A stretch of 64,000 nucleotides of DNA, from the NCBI GenBank assembly GCA_035565975.1, contig DATMRT010000056.1:1-64000 (forward strand). The letters are read 5' to 3'. The first letter of the stretch is position 1. Every line of letters begins with the position of its first letter. Source of the DNA: Ga0077530 sp035565975 (GTDB lineage Bacteria; Pseudomonadota; Alphaproteobacteria; Rhizobiales; Hyphomicrobiaceae). Below are positions 47,462-56,097 of the stretch, piece after piece. The notes under the pieces were generated by a model. The model was not told where the DNA came from. It saw only the letters and a list, made by a program, of their open reading frames with translations, and did no database searches. Both the position numbers and the translations under genes were made by a program.

Positions 47462-48130
47462 ATGGGCACCCGTGAGCTCACGGCGGAGGCCACCGGCACG
47501 TTTGCGCTTGTGTTCGCGCTCTGCGGCACGCTGCTGCTGGCGCCGCCAAGCATTGCGCCGCTGGCCGCCGCACTCGCGACCGGCTGTGTCGTCGTCGCCA
47601 TGATGTCTGCGTTCAGTCCCATCTCCGGCGCGCATCTCAATCCGGCCATCACATTGGGCCTCATCGCGGCCGGCCGCCTCGAGTCGAGCCGGGCGCCACT
47701 GATGATCCTCGCGCAGTGCGTTGGCGGTCTTGCCGCCGTCGGTCTCCTCGCGCTCGTTATTGCCGGCGCGGCCGCGCCGCCGAAGGGCGGCCTTTCGTCC
47801 GTTGCGAATGCCTACGGCCATGCCTACGGGCTTGCCGCCGTGTTCGCGATGGAGATGGCCGCGACAGCCGTTCTGGTGCTCGTCGTGGTCGGCATGGGCG
47901 GCCGGCGCGCGCCGGCGACGCTGGCGCCGCTCGCCGTCGGCTTTGCGACGGTTGCCCTCTATCTGCTGGCGATCCCCGTGTCAGGCGGCGGGCTCAATCC
48001 GGCGCGCAGTCTCGCGTCAGCCGTCTTCGCGGGCACAGACGCCTTACTCCAGCTCTGGATGTTCTGGGTTGCGCCAATCCTCGGCGCTGTGCTCGGCGGC
48101 GTCGTCGGCCGCCTCATCACGGATGACTGA
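47462..48130 (+). CDS. aquaporin / MIP family channel
   Basis: This is a 222-residue inner-membrane channel with six hydrophobic helices and both NPA half-helices: GAHLNPAITLGL and GGGLNPARSLAS. It begins RELTAEATGTFALVFALCGT, with the conserved Glu in helix 1. The arginine after the second NPA is present, but the usual helix-2 and helix-5 selectivity residues differ from AqpZ. I call it a water/small-solute channel without a fixed substrate. It is a single-gene unit. Confidence 0.92.
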   Translation: MGTRELTAEATGTFALVFALCGTLLLAPPSIAPLAAALATGCVVVAMMSAFSPISGAHLNPAITLGLIAAGRLESSRAPLMILAQCVGGLAAVGLLALVIAGAAAPPKGGLSSVANAYGHAYGLAAVFAMEMAATAVLVLVVVGMGGRRAPATLAPLAVGFATVALYLLAIPVSGGGLNPARSLASAVFAGTDALLQLWMFWVAPILGAVLGGVVGRLITDD

Positions 48131-48245
48131 ACGCAGCCGGGCTTCCGGGCGGACACATGCCGGCCTTGAAGTGCCTGCCTGCCACGATCATCTGCTAGCT
48201 TTGGCTCAATAGCTTTGGCCGCGTGCTGGCCGCAGGAGTGCTCCA

Positions 48246-48716
48246 ATGTCCATCCGATCCCGTCTGCTGGCGCCGGCCGTGCTTGTCGTCCTCGCCGTGC
48301 TCCCCGCGTCCGCACAGACCCGCGACGTCCCTGGCCGCTTCACCATGCAGCCGATCGAGGGTGGCTTTCTCCGCCTCGACACCCAGACGGGCGCCGTTTC
48401 CACTTGCCGCACCGGCGCCCAGAACCTCGTGCTCTGCCAGCCGGCGCAGGAGGAGCAGCAGAGCCTCGCCAAGGAAATCGCGCGCCTGCGCGCGGAGAAC
48501 GATGGTCTCAGAGCCGAGGTCAAGCGGCTCCAGGAAGCGACGGGAGCCCAGCCGGTGCCGCCACCCGTCGCGGGTCCTCCGGCTGAGAAATTCCAGCTCC
48601 CAACCGAAGAAGAGGTCGACAGTGCGCTCGACTATGTAGAGCGCATGTTCAAGAAGTTCCGTGACCGTCTGCGCAACCTGGAGCAGGAGGAGAAGAAGCC
48701 GGGAACACCCCTCTGA
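48246..48716 (+). CDS. secreted coiled-coil protein of unknown function
   Basis: This 156-residue protein has a signal peptide (about 1-23, LPASAQ). A short domain reads PGRFTMQPIEGGFLRLDTQTGAVSTC. A coiled coil (about 68-95, EEQQSLAKEIARLRAENDGL) and a charged C-terminal helix (DYVERMFKKFRDRLRNLE) follow. The 'G.LRLDT.TG.VS.C' pattern is common in small alphaproteobacterial periplasmic proteins. Two cysteines (TCRTG, LCQP) may form a disulfide. No function is assigned. Confidence 0.8.
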   Translation: MSIRSRLLAPAVLVVLAVLPASAQTRDVPGRFTMQPIEGGFLRLDTQTGAVSTCRTGAQNLVLCQPAQEEQQSLAKEIARLRAENDGLRAEVKRLQEATGAQPVPPPVAGPPAEKFQLPTEEEVDSALDYVERMFKKFRDRLRNLEQEEKKPGTPL

Positions 48717-48939
48717 GAGGACCTGGCCTCGTCCGTTTTCGCTCTCTCTCTACCCTGGCAGAAGCGTTTTCCCATCAGCGGAACGGGCATGTCGCGCCGC
48801 CGCCAGCGCCTCTGCTCAGTCCACAGGTTCTTCTTATATGTGACAGATTCGTTACGGTCCTGTGTCATCCCCTGGGCTAGGCTCTGCATCCAGATATGCA
48901 CCGGACGAGGCTCGTCCAATCTGGATCACGAGCGCCCTG

Positions 48940-49683
48940 ATGAGCATGACAAGCCACCGCGGGGAACTGGACGTGCCGATGCCGACGATCGGAGGATCGT
49001 CGAGCGTCAGAGCACCGGGCTGGCTTCGCCGACCACGTCTCACGCGGCTTGATCGCATTATCCTGGCCGCGATCCTGGGCTATGCAGCGCTGCTCATCGG
49101 CCTCGCCATGCGGCTCTCGCCCGAGCGCTTCTCGTACACGTTCTCCGAGGCGGGCCCGTTCGAGGAGATGTCGATCGTGCTTTGGGTCGGCGCGAGCCTG
49201 GCGGTTCTCGCTTTTGCGCGGCCGCTCACGTCGCGAAGTGCCATCTTTGCGTTGCTGTTCGCCGCCTTCGCCGCGCGCGAGGCGAGCTGGCACAAGGCCT
49301 TTACCACCGACAGCCTGCTCAAGATCAGCTACTACTTGAAGTCTCCGGCGCCGCTGACCGAGAAGATCCTGGCCGGCATCGTCGCCGCAACCTTCATCGC
49401 CATGATGATCTATGTGGCGATCGTGGTGATCCGTTTCCTGCTCGTGAACGAAGGTCTGGCGAGCCGGGCGGGCTACTGGCTCGTTCTTGCCGGCGTGCTC
49501 TTCGTCCTCGTGAAGGTCGCTGACCGCACGCCCTCGCTGGTCCACGACTTCACGGGCCAGCACATCCAAGTCGATATCTGGCGGCTCATGAAGGCCTTCG
49601 AGGAAGGCTTCGAAATGCTGACGCCCGCGCTATTCGCGCTCGCGGTCTGGGTCAGTCGCACGGATCGGCCGTTCCTGTCCTGA
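48940..49683 (+). CDS. multi-pass membrane protein of unknown function
   Basis: This protein of about 247 residues has six predicted membrane helices, among them LAAILGYAALLIGLAMRLSP, IVLWVGASLAVLAFARPL, IFALLFAAFAAREASWHKAF, ILAGIVAATFIAMMIYVAIV and GYWLVLAGVLFVLVKVADRT. A polar loop near the end (TPSLVHDFTGQHIQVDIWRL) is distinctive. I do not recognise a family. The start is uncertain: in-frame ATGs at 48862, 48940 and 48946. Confidence 0.75.
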   Translation: MSMTSHRGELDVPMPTIGGSSSVRAPGWLRRPRLTRLDRIILAAILGYAALLIGLAMRLSPERFSYTFSEAGPFEEMSIVLWVGASLAVLAFARPLTSRSAIFALLFAAFAAREASWHKAFTTDSLLKISYYLKSPAPLTEKILAGIVAATFIAMMIYVAIVVIRFLLVNEGLASRAGYWLVLAGVLFVLVKVADRTPSLVHDFTGQHIQVDIWRLMKAFEEGFEMLTPALFALAVWVSRTDRPFLS

Positions 49684-49702
49684 TGGTGGCAGGCCGGCCG
49701 GC

Positions 49703-50362
49703 TTAGATGACCTCTTCCGTCTTGTCGTCCGTCTCGCCGAAACGGCGCAGCGTCGCGGGTTTGGTGCCGCGGTAGAGCTTCTCTAGGCCCGGCGAGATCT
49801 TCTCGTTCTCGCGCTCGAAGAGCGAATTGCCTTTGAGATCGCTCTCGACGAGGAAAGGCCCGAAGCGCTCCACGTCGAGCACCCAGATGGCCTGCGCGAG
49901 CCCGAGCTCCTCGAGCCAGTGCGCGTCCACCACCTTCTTGATGCCGCGACCGAGCAGCGCGCCCGTGCCGTAGCCCACGGTCGTCAGGTAGATCGCATTG
50001 TGCGGCACGAAGCTCTTCTTGTAGATCTCGCTCGACATGCCGCCCTTGCCGATGATGACGTTGCAGCCCGACATGTCGAGCCAGCCATCGATCCATTTGG
50101 CGAAGCGGAACGACGCCGTCGCCGTCACCGCGCCGACCGTCAGCTCGCGATTGGGGCCGACGCTCGCGGCTGGCGAGCAGTGGAAGCTCGCCGTGCCGAT
50201 ACCCGAGGGCACATTGCTGCGCTCCTCGACCGCGCGCTTGTAGACGCCCTCGCGCGCCGTATGGACGCGCCCCGTCAGGTACACCACGTTGCCAAGCTCG
50301 AGCTTCGCCAGCTCCTCGGTGGCAGCCGGCAGAACGAGGTCGACAGTCTTGAGCTTTGCCAT
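49703..50362 (-). CDS. class-I fumarase / L(+)-tartrate dehydratase beta-subunit-like protein, orphan
   Basis: This 219-residue protein matches the C-terminal (beta) half of iron-sulfur hydro-lyases: LGNVVYLTGRVHTAREGVYKR, MSGCNVIIGKGGMSSEIYKK and VPHNAIYLTTVGYGTGALLG. The alpha subunit, which carries the 4Fe-4S ligands, is not adjacent; the next gene is an alcohol dehydrogenase 11 bp upstream. Either the partner is elsewhere or this subunit has a separate role. Confidence 0.87.
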   Translation of the reverse strand: MAKLKTVDLVLPAATEELAKLELGNVVYLTGRVHTAREGVYKRAVEERSNVPSGIGTASFHCSPAASVGPNRELTVGAVTATASFRFAKWIDGWLDMSGCNVIIGKGGMSSEIYKKSFVPHNAIYLTTVGYGTGALLGRGIKKVVDAHWLEELGLAQAIWVLDVERFGPFLVESDLKGNSLFERENEKISPGLEKLYRGTKPATLRRFGETDDKTEEVI

Positions 50363-50373
50363 TCTTCGTCTTC

Positions 50374-51471
50374 TCAGTTGAACTCGATGACGCCGCGGGC
50401 GACCTGACCCTTGGCCATGAGTTGGAAGCCTTCATTGATCTCGTCGAACTTGTACGTCCGGCTGATCAGCGAGTCGAGGTCGAGCTTGCCCTCCATGGAA
50501 AGGTCCGCCAGGATGCCGAAGTCGATGGTCGGGCGGATCGAGCCGTAGTACGTGCCCGAGACCTTCTTCTCCGTGTAAACCATCTGGAACGGCGAGACCT
50601 GCGCCCTGGCATCGACATGCGGAATGCCGACGATGGTGGCATGACCGGCAGGCGCCAGCACGTCGATGATCTGCTCGGTGGTCTTGGCGGTGCCGATCGC
50701 ATCAAACGAATAGTCGGCGCCGAGACCGCCCGTGATCTCGCGGACACGCTTCACAACGTCCTCGCGCGCGCCGTTGATGATGTGCGTCGCGCCGAACTTG
50801 GTGGCCATCTGCAGCTTGTTGTCGAGCAGGTCGACGGCAATGATCGTCTTGGCGCCCGCGAGCCGCGCGCCCTGCACCGCATTGAGCCCGACACCGCCGA
50901 CGCCGACGACGACGACGCTCGAACCGGCGTCGACTTTGGCGTGACGCGTGACGGCGCCGACGCCCGTCGCCACCGAGCAGCCGATAATCGCGGCGTGCGT
51001 CCACGGCAGGTCCCTGCGCACGGAAACGAGCTGCTCGGCCGGGCACACGACCATCTCGGCGAACGTGCCGATGCGCGCCATTTGATAGACGGCCTCACCG
51101 TTGAGCTTATTGCGCGTCGTGCCGTCGTGCATCATGTGGCGCGGCTTGTCGTTGTGGCCGATGCAAAGCACCGAGCTGCCACTGGCGCAGTAGCGGCAGT
51201 AGCCGCAGTTGGGACGGAACGAGAAGATGACGTGATCGCCCTTCTTCACGTTCTTCACGCCTGGGCCGACCTCGACCACCTCGCCGGCCGCCTCGTGCCC
51301 GAGGATCATCGGCAGCGGCGCCGGCCAATCGCCGATCATGATGTGCCAGTCGGACATGCACACGCCCGCGGCCTTCACCTTGACGCGTGCCTCACCTTCC
51401 CTGGGGCCTTCCTGTTCGAAATCAAGCAACTCGAGGGGTTTGTTGACCTCGGTGAGTACGGCAGCGCGCAT
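50374..51471 (-). CDS. zinc-dependent alcohol dehydrogenase (MDR superfamily)
   Basis: This 365-residue enzyme has the catalytic zinc ligands in AAGVCMSDWHIMIGDW and MILGHEAAGEVVEVGPG. The structural zinc lobe is CGYCRYCASGSSVLC and the NAD loop is VVVVGVGGVGLNAVQGARLA. It is related to class-III/aryl alcohol dehydrogenases. Its 3' end is 11 bp from the hydratase beta-subunit gene, so they may be co-transcribed. The substrate is unknown. Confidence 0.93.
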   Translation of the reverse strand: MRAAVLTEVNKPLELLDFEQEGPREGEARVKVKAAGVCMSDWHIMIGDWPAPLPMILGHEAAGEVVEVGPGVKNVKKGDHVIFSFRPNCGYCRYCASGSSVLCIGHNDKPRHMMHDGTTRNKLNGEAVYQMARIGTFAEMVVCPAEQLVSVRRDLPWTHAAIIGCSVATGVGAVTRHAKVDAGSSVVVVGVGGVGLNAVQGARLAGAKTIIAVDLLDNKLQMATKFGATHIINGAREDVVKRVREITGGLGADYSFDAIGTAKTTEQIIDVLAPAGHATIVGIPHVDARAQVSPFQMVYTEKKVSGTYYGSIRPTIDFGILADLSMEGKLDLDSLISRTYKFDEINEGFQLMAKGQVARGVIEFN

Positions 51472-51509
51472 GGGACGTTTCCTCGGGTTTGTTTTGTACG
51501 GCCCTTCAC

Positions 51510-51709
51510 TTCTCCTTCTCCCCGTTCTTACGGGGAGAAGGTCGGGATGAGGGGCGGCAGCGATAGTATCAGCTCACTCTACGCCTCCGCATCGCGGCCG
51601 CCGGCATGGCACCACGACGGCGAGGGACACCTCTTTCCAGCAGCCGGCGGCGAGCTGACATACCGCCCCTCACCCTAACCCTCTCCCCGTAAGAACGGGG
51701 AGAGGGAAA
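51510..51709. repeat. double-hairpin palindromic repeat, copy 4 of 5 (expanded centre)
   Basis: The outer hairpins and inverted arms match the other copies (CTTCTCCCCG/CGGGGAGAAG, GGTCGGGATGAGGGGCGG, CCGCCCCTCACCCTAACC, CTCTCCCCG/CGGGGAGAG). The central spacer is about 100 nt instead of about 30. It lies between the SMP-30 gene and the alcohol dehydrogenase gene. Confidence 0.88.
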
Positions 51710-51713
51710 ATGA

Positions 51714-52688
51714 CTAGCCGCCCTTCACACCCTGGGCATTCACGTACACGGCATAAAGCGACTGGCTCGATGCCATGAACAGGCGATTGCGCTTCAAGCC
51801 GCCGAAGCAGAGGTTGGCGCAGCGCTCCGGCAGTCCGATGTGGCCGATCGGCGTGCCGTCGGGTGCGAAAACCCGCACACCGTCGAGTTCCTCCGTGCCC
51901 ATGCCCCAGCCGCACCAGAGATTGCCGTCGGTGTCGCAGCGGAAGCCGTCGGGTGTGCCGCCCGCTGCATCGATGACGACGCGCCGGTTGGCAAGGCGCG
52001 TTCCGCCCGCTGTCACATCATAGGCAATAATCTGGCGGTTCGGCTCCGCACGGGACGCAACGACGTAGAGAACGCTCTCGTCCGGCGAGAAGGCGAGGCC
52101 GTTCGGCCCCGCGATGTCATCCGCGAGCAGGTCAAGGCGCCCGCTCGCGCCGTCGATGCGATAGAGGCCGTGCGGCAGCTCCGGCTCGGCCCGGTGTCCT
52201 TCGTAGTCGCTCAAGAGACCGAACGGCGGATCGGTGAACCAGACGCTGTTGTCGGATTTCACGACGATATCGTTCGGCGAGTTGAGCCGCTTGCCGTCGA
52301 AACGGTCGGCGAGCACGGTGATCGTGCCGTCGTACTCCGTGCGCGTAACGCGCCGCCCGCCGTGCTCGCAGGTGACGAGCCGTCCCTGGCGGTCCCGCGT
52401 ATTGCCGTTCGCGAAATCCGAGGGCTTGCGGAAGACGGACGTTACGCCTGTCTCCTCATCCCAGCGCATGATGCGATTGTTCGGGATGTCGCTCCAGAGC
52501 AGGTAGCGCCCATCGCCGAACCAGACCGGCCCCTCCGCCCAGCGAAATCCTGTCGCCAGCCGTTCCACAGCGCCGAGGGCAATGACATATTTGCGGAAGC
52601 TCGGGTGCAGAACGCGGATGGCCGGATCGGGATAGTAGCTGGCTGGCGTCCAGGGACGCCGCGGCGCGGGGGTGCTCGGTTCCGTCAT
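51714..52688 (-). CDS. SMP-30/gluconolactonase/LRE family protein
   Basis: This is a 324-residue six-bladed beta-propeller lactonase-like protein. Metal-site residues are expected in WAEGPVWFGDGRYLLWSDIP (Glu), LNSPNDIVVKSDNSVWFTDP (Asn), and AGPNGLAFSPDESVLYVV (Asn/Asp); GTPDGFRCDTDGNLWCGWGM is the fourth ligand region. It probably hydrolyses a sugar lactone. It is the upstream gene of a leftward group with the alcohol dehydrogenase, separated by a repeat. Confidence 0.93.
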   Translation of the reverse strand: MTEPSTPAPRRPWTPASYYPDPAIRVLHPSFRKYVIALGAVERLATGFRWAEGPVWFGDGRYLLWSDIPNNRIMRWDEETGVTSVFRKPSDFANGNTRDRQGRLVTCEHGGRRVTRTEYDGTITVLADRFDGKRLNSPNDIVVKSDNSVWFTDPPFGLLSDYEGHRAEPELPHGLYRIDGASGRLDLLADDIAGPNGLAFSPDESVLYVVASRAEPNRQIIAYDVTAGGTRLANRRVVIDAAGGTPDGFRCDTDGNLWCGWGMGTEELDGVRVFAPDGTPIGHIGLPERCANLCFGGLKRNRLFMASSQSLYAVYVNAQGVKGG

Positions 52689-52915
52689 GGTCCTTGGTTC
52701 CTCCCATTCGATTTTTTAGCGGCGGTCCGCGTACGCCGTTCAGCTATGATTGTATAATTCATCCTTGTGGCCAAATCACTTGAGCCCAGCCATGCGCGGT
52801 TCGCGCGGCTTGCGCGGGCGGCAATCGTCGTGTCACAACCGGGTGCAGGGGAAGCCGATTCGTTCGGCTACGTATGATCCTGGGACTATGCGTATCCGGG
52901 ACGGGGGGTATAGTC

Positions 52916-53947
52916 ATGGCATCCGCCGCTCAGCGCCAACGATCTATGTCGGCCAAGTCTCAACCAGCCACCGAACGTACGACGTCGCTCGCCATCGCGA
53001 GTGCGCTTCGCACGCTCGATGCCGAAAGCTCCGGGCTCACGGCCCTGGCCGCGTCGCTGCAGAACGGCCTCGGCGAGGCCTTCCAGGAGGCCGTCCGCGT
53101 GCTCTCCGGTGCCGAGGGCCGCGTCATCGTCAGCGGCATCGGCAAGTCCGGTCACATCGGCCGCAAGATCGCCGCCACGCTCGCTTCGACCGGCACGCCG
53201 GCTTTTTTCATCCATCCATCCGAAGCCGCGCACGGCGATCTCGGCATGGTCACGTCGAAGGATGTGCTGCTCGCCATTTCCTGGTCGGGCGAGACGATCG
53301 AACTGAAGACGCTCGTCACGTACTCGCGCCGTTTCGGCGTGCCGCTGATCTCGATCACGTCGCGCGCAACCTCGGCTCTCGGTCAGGCCTCCGACATCGT
53401 CATCGAGCTACCCCGCGCAAGCGAGGCTTGTCCGCACGGCCTCGCACCGACGACTTCGACCACCATGCAGCTCGTGATCGGCGACTGCCTTGCCGTGGCG
53501 CTGCTCGAGGCGCGAGGTTTCACGGCGACCGATTTCAAGGTTTTCCATCCCGGCGGATCCCTCGGCGCGCAGCTCAAGTTCGTCTCCGACCTCATGCACA
53601 AGGAGGACCGTCTGCCGCTCGTGCGCGTCGATGAGCCCATGACGAGCGCGCTCGTCACCATGACGCAGAAAGCGCTCGGCTGCCTCGGCATCATCGACGG
53701 CGACGGCAAACTCGTCGGGATCATCACCGACGGCGACCTTCGCCGCCATATGGGGCCGAGCCTGCTGGCGGTGACAGCGGGCCAGATCATGACGCCGAAC
53801 CCCAAGACCATCAAACCGGCGGCGCTTGCCTCCTCGGCACTCGACATCCTCAACAAGTCGCGGATCACGGCGCTGTTCGTCGTTGAAGGTGGTCGCCCGG
53901 TCGGTCTCGTTCACGTCCACGATCTTTTGCGCGCGAGCGTCGCCTGA
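52916..53947 (+). CDS. kdsD: D-arabinose-5-phosphate isomerase (KpsF/GutQ family)
   Basis: This 343-residue enzyme interconverts ribulose-5-P and arabinose-5-P, the first step of Kdo synthesis for LPS. A SIS domain (about 50-190; VSGIGKSGHIGRKIAATLAS, HPSEAAHGDLGMV, SWSGETIELKTL) is followed by two CBS domains (about 220-343; GCLGIIDGDGKLVGIITDGD, ALFVVEGGRPVGLVHVHDLL). The ATG at 52916 follows a GGGGGG stretch. KdsA, two steps later, is encoded at 60456-61313. Confidence 0.95.
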   Translation: MASAAQRQRSMSAKSQPATERTTSLAIASALRTLDAESSGLTALAASLQNGLGEAFQEAVRVLSGAEGRVIVSGIGKSGHIGRKIAATLASTGTPAFFIHPSEAAHGDLGMVTSKDVLLAISWSGETIELKTLVTYSRRFGVPLISITSRATSALGQASDIVIELPRASEACPHGLAPTTSTTMQLVIGDCLAVALLEARGFTATDFKVFHPGGSLGAQLKFVSDLMHKEDRLPLVRVDEPMTSALVTMTQKALGCLGIIDGDGKLVGIITDGDLRRHMGPSLLAVTAGQIMTPNPKTIKPAALASSALDILNKSRITALFVVEGGRPVGLVHVHDLLRASVA

Positions 53948-54155
53948 GGCGCTCGAGCCGGCAATCGTCGGCGCGTGCACGCCGACGCCGGGTCAGCCGC
54001 GTCGCGCGGCTTCGTGCGGCACCAACATCCTTTGCATCCCCCACGGACCCAATAAAGAGCCGTCCGACAACTCACGGTCACCCCGGCATCGAGGGAGGAT
54101 ACCCTGCATGTCAGACACCAGGTCGAGCGGCTGAGATCTGCAACATCGGGCAATG

Positions 54156-54190
54156 AAAAAGGCCGCGGACATCGGCGATGTCCGCGGCCC
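54156..54190 (-). terminator. Rho-independent terminator of irr
   Basis: GGCCGCGGACATC and GATGTCCGCGGCC (54161-54173, 54177-54189) form a perfect 13-bp stem with a 3-nt loop. On the minus strand it is followed by five T residues, so it ends the irr transcript. It may also block read-through from kdsD. The rest of the 53948-54235 gap has no gene. Confidence 0.85.
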
Positions 54191-54235
54191 TTGATTTGAT
54201 CCACACAGGGAACCGTGTAGTGCCCGGCTCCCGAA

Positions 54236-54688
54236 CTACTCGCGGTGATCCTCGACCAGACGCACGACCACATCCACGTGGCTGATGCGCATGCCGCGCG
54301 GCGGCGTCGGCAAACCATCGACGCGGATCGAGCCTTCCGGAATATCCATCAAGCGACCGTCCTGCTCGACGTAGAAGTGACTGTGATTCGACGTGTTGGT
54401 GTCGAAGTAGGTCCGGGTACCGTCGATGGCGAGCTCGCGCACGAGGCCGGCCCGCTTGAACTGGTGCAGCGTGTTGTAGACCGTCGCGAGGGAGACGCGC
54501 TCGCCGCCCGCCACCGCCTCGGCGTGCAGGATCTCGGCCGTCACGTGGCGCCCATGATCGGTGAACAGCAGACTGCCGAGCGCGAGGCGCTGGCGTGTCG
54601 GGCGCAGCCTGGCGCGGCGCAGCAATTCGATCACCTCAGCTTCGGTGAGAGGCCTTCCGTGATCGTCGTGATCGTGTGAGTTGTGCAT
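54236..54688 (-). CDS. irr: Irr-type iron response regulator (Fur superfamily)
   Basis: This 150-residue winged-helix regulator has an N-terminus rich in histidine (HNSHDHDDHGR). The recognition helix region is RVSLATVYNTLHQFKRAGLV and the dimer/metal part is YFDTNTSNHSHFYVEQDGRL. Irr proteins sense haem status and repress or activate iron genes in Rhizobiales; the HHH haem motif of well-studied Irr is HSH here. The ATG at 54688 is preferred over an upstream ATG at 54718. A short inverted repeat, ATTCC-N4-GGAAT (54744-54757), lies upstream. Confidence 0.92.
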   Translation of the reverse strand: MHNSHDHDDHGRPLTEAEVIELLRRARLRPTRQRLALGSLLFTDHGRHVTAEILHAEAVAGGERVSLATVYNTLHQFKRAGLVRELAIDGTRTYFDTNTSNHSHFYVEQDGRLMDIPEGSIRVDGLPTPPRGMRISHVDVVVRLVEDHRE

Positions 54689-54902
54689 ATTCCGTTCACC
54701 AAGCGCTTGCGCGTACAAATGGCACGCCCCGACGTCGTCGCTAATTCCGATTGGAATACTCGACTTTCGGGGTGAACATCCAGTCTTTTTCGCAACCCGG
54801 TTATCGCCTTATAGCGCGCAGTACGGTCGAGCCGCAACCGACGGGGCGCCGCAGGCCCCCTTGAGCCCAGCAGTTTAGATTCCTTCAAATATTTCCGCGC
54901 CC

Positions 54903-55931
54903 TCAGCGGTTTGTCAGCTTGAGCTCGATGCGGCGGTTGCGGCGGAGCACCTCCTCGCTGGAGCCCTCCTCGAGAGGCGCGAACTCGCCGTAGCCGGCCG
55001 CCACGAGCCGGTTCGGCGGCACACCACGGCTGATCAGGTACTTGACGACGCTGATCGCGCGCGCGCTCGAAAGCTCCCAGTTCGACGGAAACACACTGCT
55101 CGCGATCGGCCGCGCGTCCGTGTGGCCGTCCACCTGCAGAGCCCAGTTGATCTCCTTGGGAATCTGGCGCTCGAGCTCCACGATGGCCGACGCGAGCTGG
55201 TCAATCGCGGCAAGCCCTTCGGGCGTCATCGTCGCCTGACCGGAAGGAAACAGCACCTCGGACTGGAAGATGAAGCGGTCCCCGACAATGCGTATGTCCT
55301 TGCGATCCCGCAACAGCTCACGCAGGCGGCCGAAGAAGTCCGACCGGTAGCGCTGCAGCTCCTGCACCTGCCGCGCGAGCACGACATTGAGCCGGGCCCC
55401 GAGATCGGAGATGCGGGCCTGCGAATCCTTGTCCTTGGCCTCGGCCGCCGCCAGCGCCTCGTTGAGCGCCGCGATCTGGCGGCGCAGCGCCAGCAGTTGC
55501 TGATTGAGCAGATCGACCCGAGCCAGTGCCTCGCTCGAAAGCTGCTTCTGCCCCTCGAGCTCCTTCGTCAGCGCGCCGACCCGCGCCTCGGCCGTGCCCG
55601 CGCGCTCGGCATCCAGCCCGGCGATGCCGGAGAGACGTGTATTCTCGGCACGCGCCGACGCGAGCGTCGCCTGTATGGAAGCGAGCTCGTCTTCGAGCGA
55701 ACGGCTCTTGCCCTTCTCGAGGGACAGCAGGCTCGTCAGCTCCGCGATCTGCAGGTTCAACTTCCCGAGCGCGGTGTCCTTGCGGCCCGATTCCTGGCTG
55801 ACGAAATACTGGGCGAGCATGAACAGCGAGAGCAGGAAGATGAACGTCATGAGCAACGTCGACAGCACGTCGACGTAGCCCGGCCAGAACTCACCGTACT
55901 CGTTGGAGCGTCGCGCTCTCGAGCCCGCCAT
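54903..55931 (-). CDS. OmpA/MotB-like peptidoglycan-binding membrane protein
   Basis: This 342-residue protein has one N-terminal membrane helix (about 17-45, PGYVDVLSTLLMTFIFLLSL). A plug-like acidic position precedes the helix, as in MotB/ExbD (the Asp in YVDVL). A coiled coil of about 130 residues and an OmpA C-terminal domain follow (VLFPSGQATMTPEGLAAIDQ, VDGHTDARPI, NWELSSARAISVVKYL, RNRRIELKL). With the MotA/ExbB-like protein encoded upstream it probably forms a proton-driven complex anchored to peptidoglycan. Confidence 0.9.
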   Translation of the reverse strand: MAGSRARRSNEYGEFWPGYVDVLSTLLMTFIFLLSLFMLAQYFVSQESGRKDTALGKLNLQIAELTSLLSLEKGKSRSLEDELASIQATLASARAENTRLSGIAGLDAERAGTAEARVGALTKELEGQKQLSSEALARVDLLNQQLLALRRQIAALNEALAAAEAKDKDSQARISDLGARLNVVLARQVQELQRYRSDFFGRLRELLRDRKDIRIVGDRFIFQSEVLFPSGQATMTPEGLAAIDQLASAIVELERQIPKEINWALQVDGHTDARPIASSVFPSNWELSSARAISVVKYLISRGVPPNRLVAAGYGEFAPLEEGSSEEVLRRNRRIELKLTNR

Positions 55932-55936
55932 AACCT

Positions 55937-56010
55937 AGTGTCCCGCTTCCGAAGTTCGCCATTGCTCGATGCTCGTGTCCTCCGCGAACTTCGGAAGCAC
56001 AAGGGACACT
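55937..56010. repeat. long inverted repeat between the ExbB/MotA-like and OmpA-like genes
   Basis: AGTGTCCC + GCTTCCGAAGTTCGC (55937-55959) is inverted as GCGAACTTCGGAAGC (55984-55998), then 4 nt, then GGGACACT (56003-56010). The inner 15-bp arms are perfect with a 24-nt loop, and the outer 8-bp arms are also perfect. It lies in the 166-bp gap of an otherwise compact operon. It could be a miniature inverted-repeat element or a processing/attenuation hairpin. Confidence 0.85.
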
Positions 56011-56097
56011 GGGGTCAGATTCTCACCTGTGTGATGCAGATCGAGAAATTCGCTCGATACCGTGCACCAACGCATGGCGAATTCCTCGATCATCACA

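Noticed and set aside
54866..54883. TTTAGATTCCTTCAAAT as an Irr-binding ICE motif
   Set aside because: It deviates from the TTTAGAA-N3-TTCTAAA consensus at several positions and lies far from the irr start, near the end of the OmpA-like gene.
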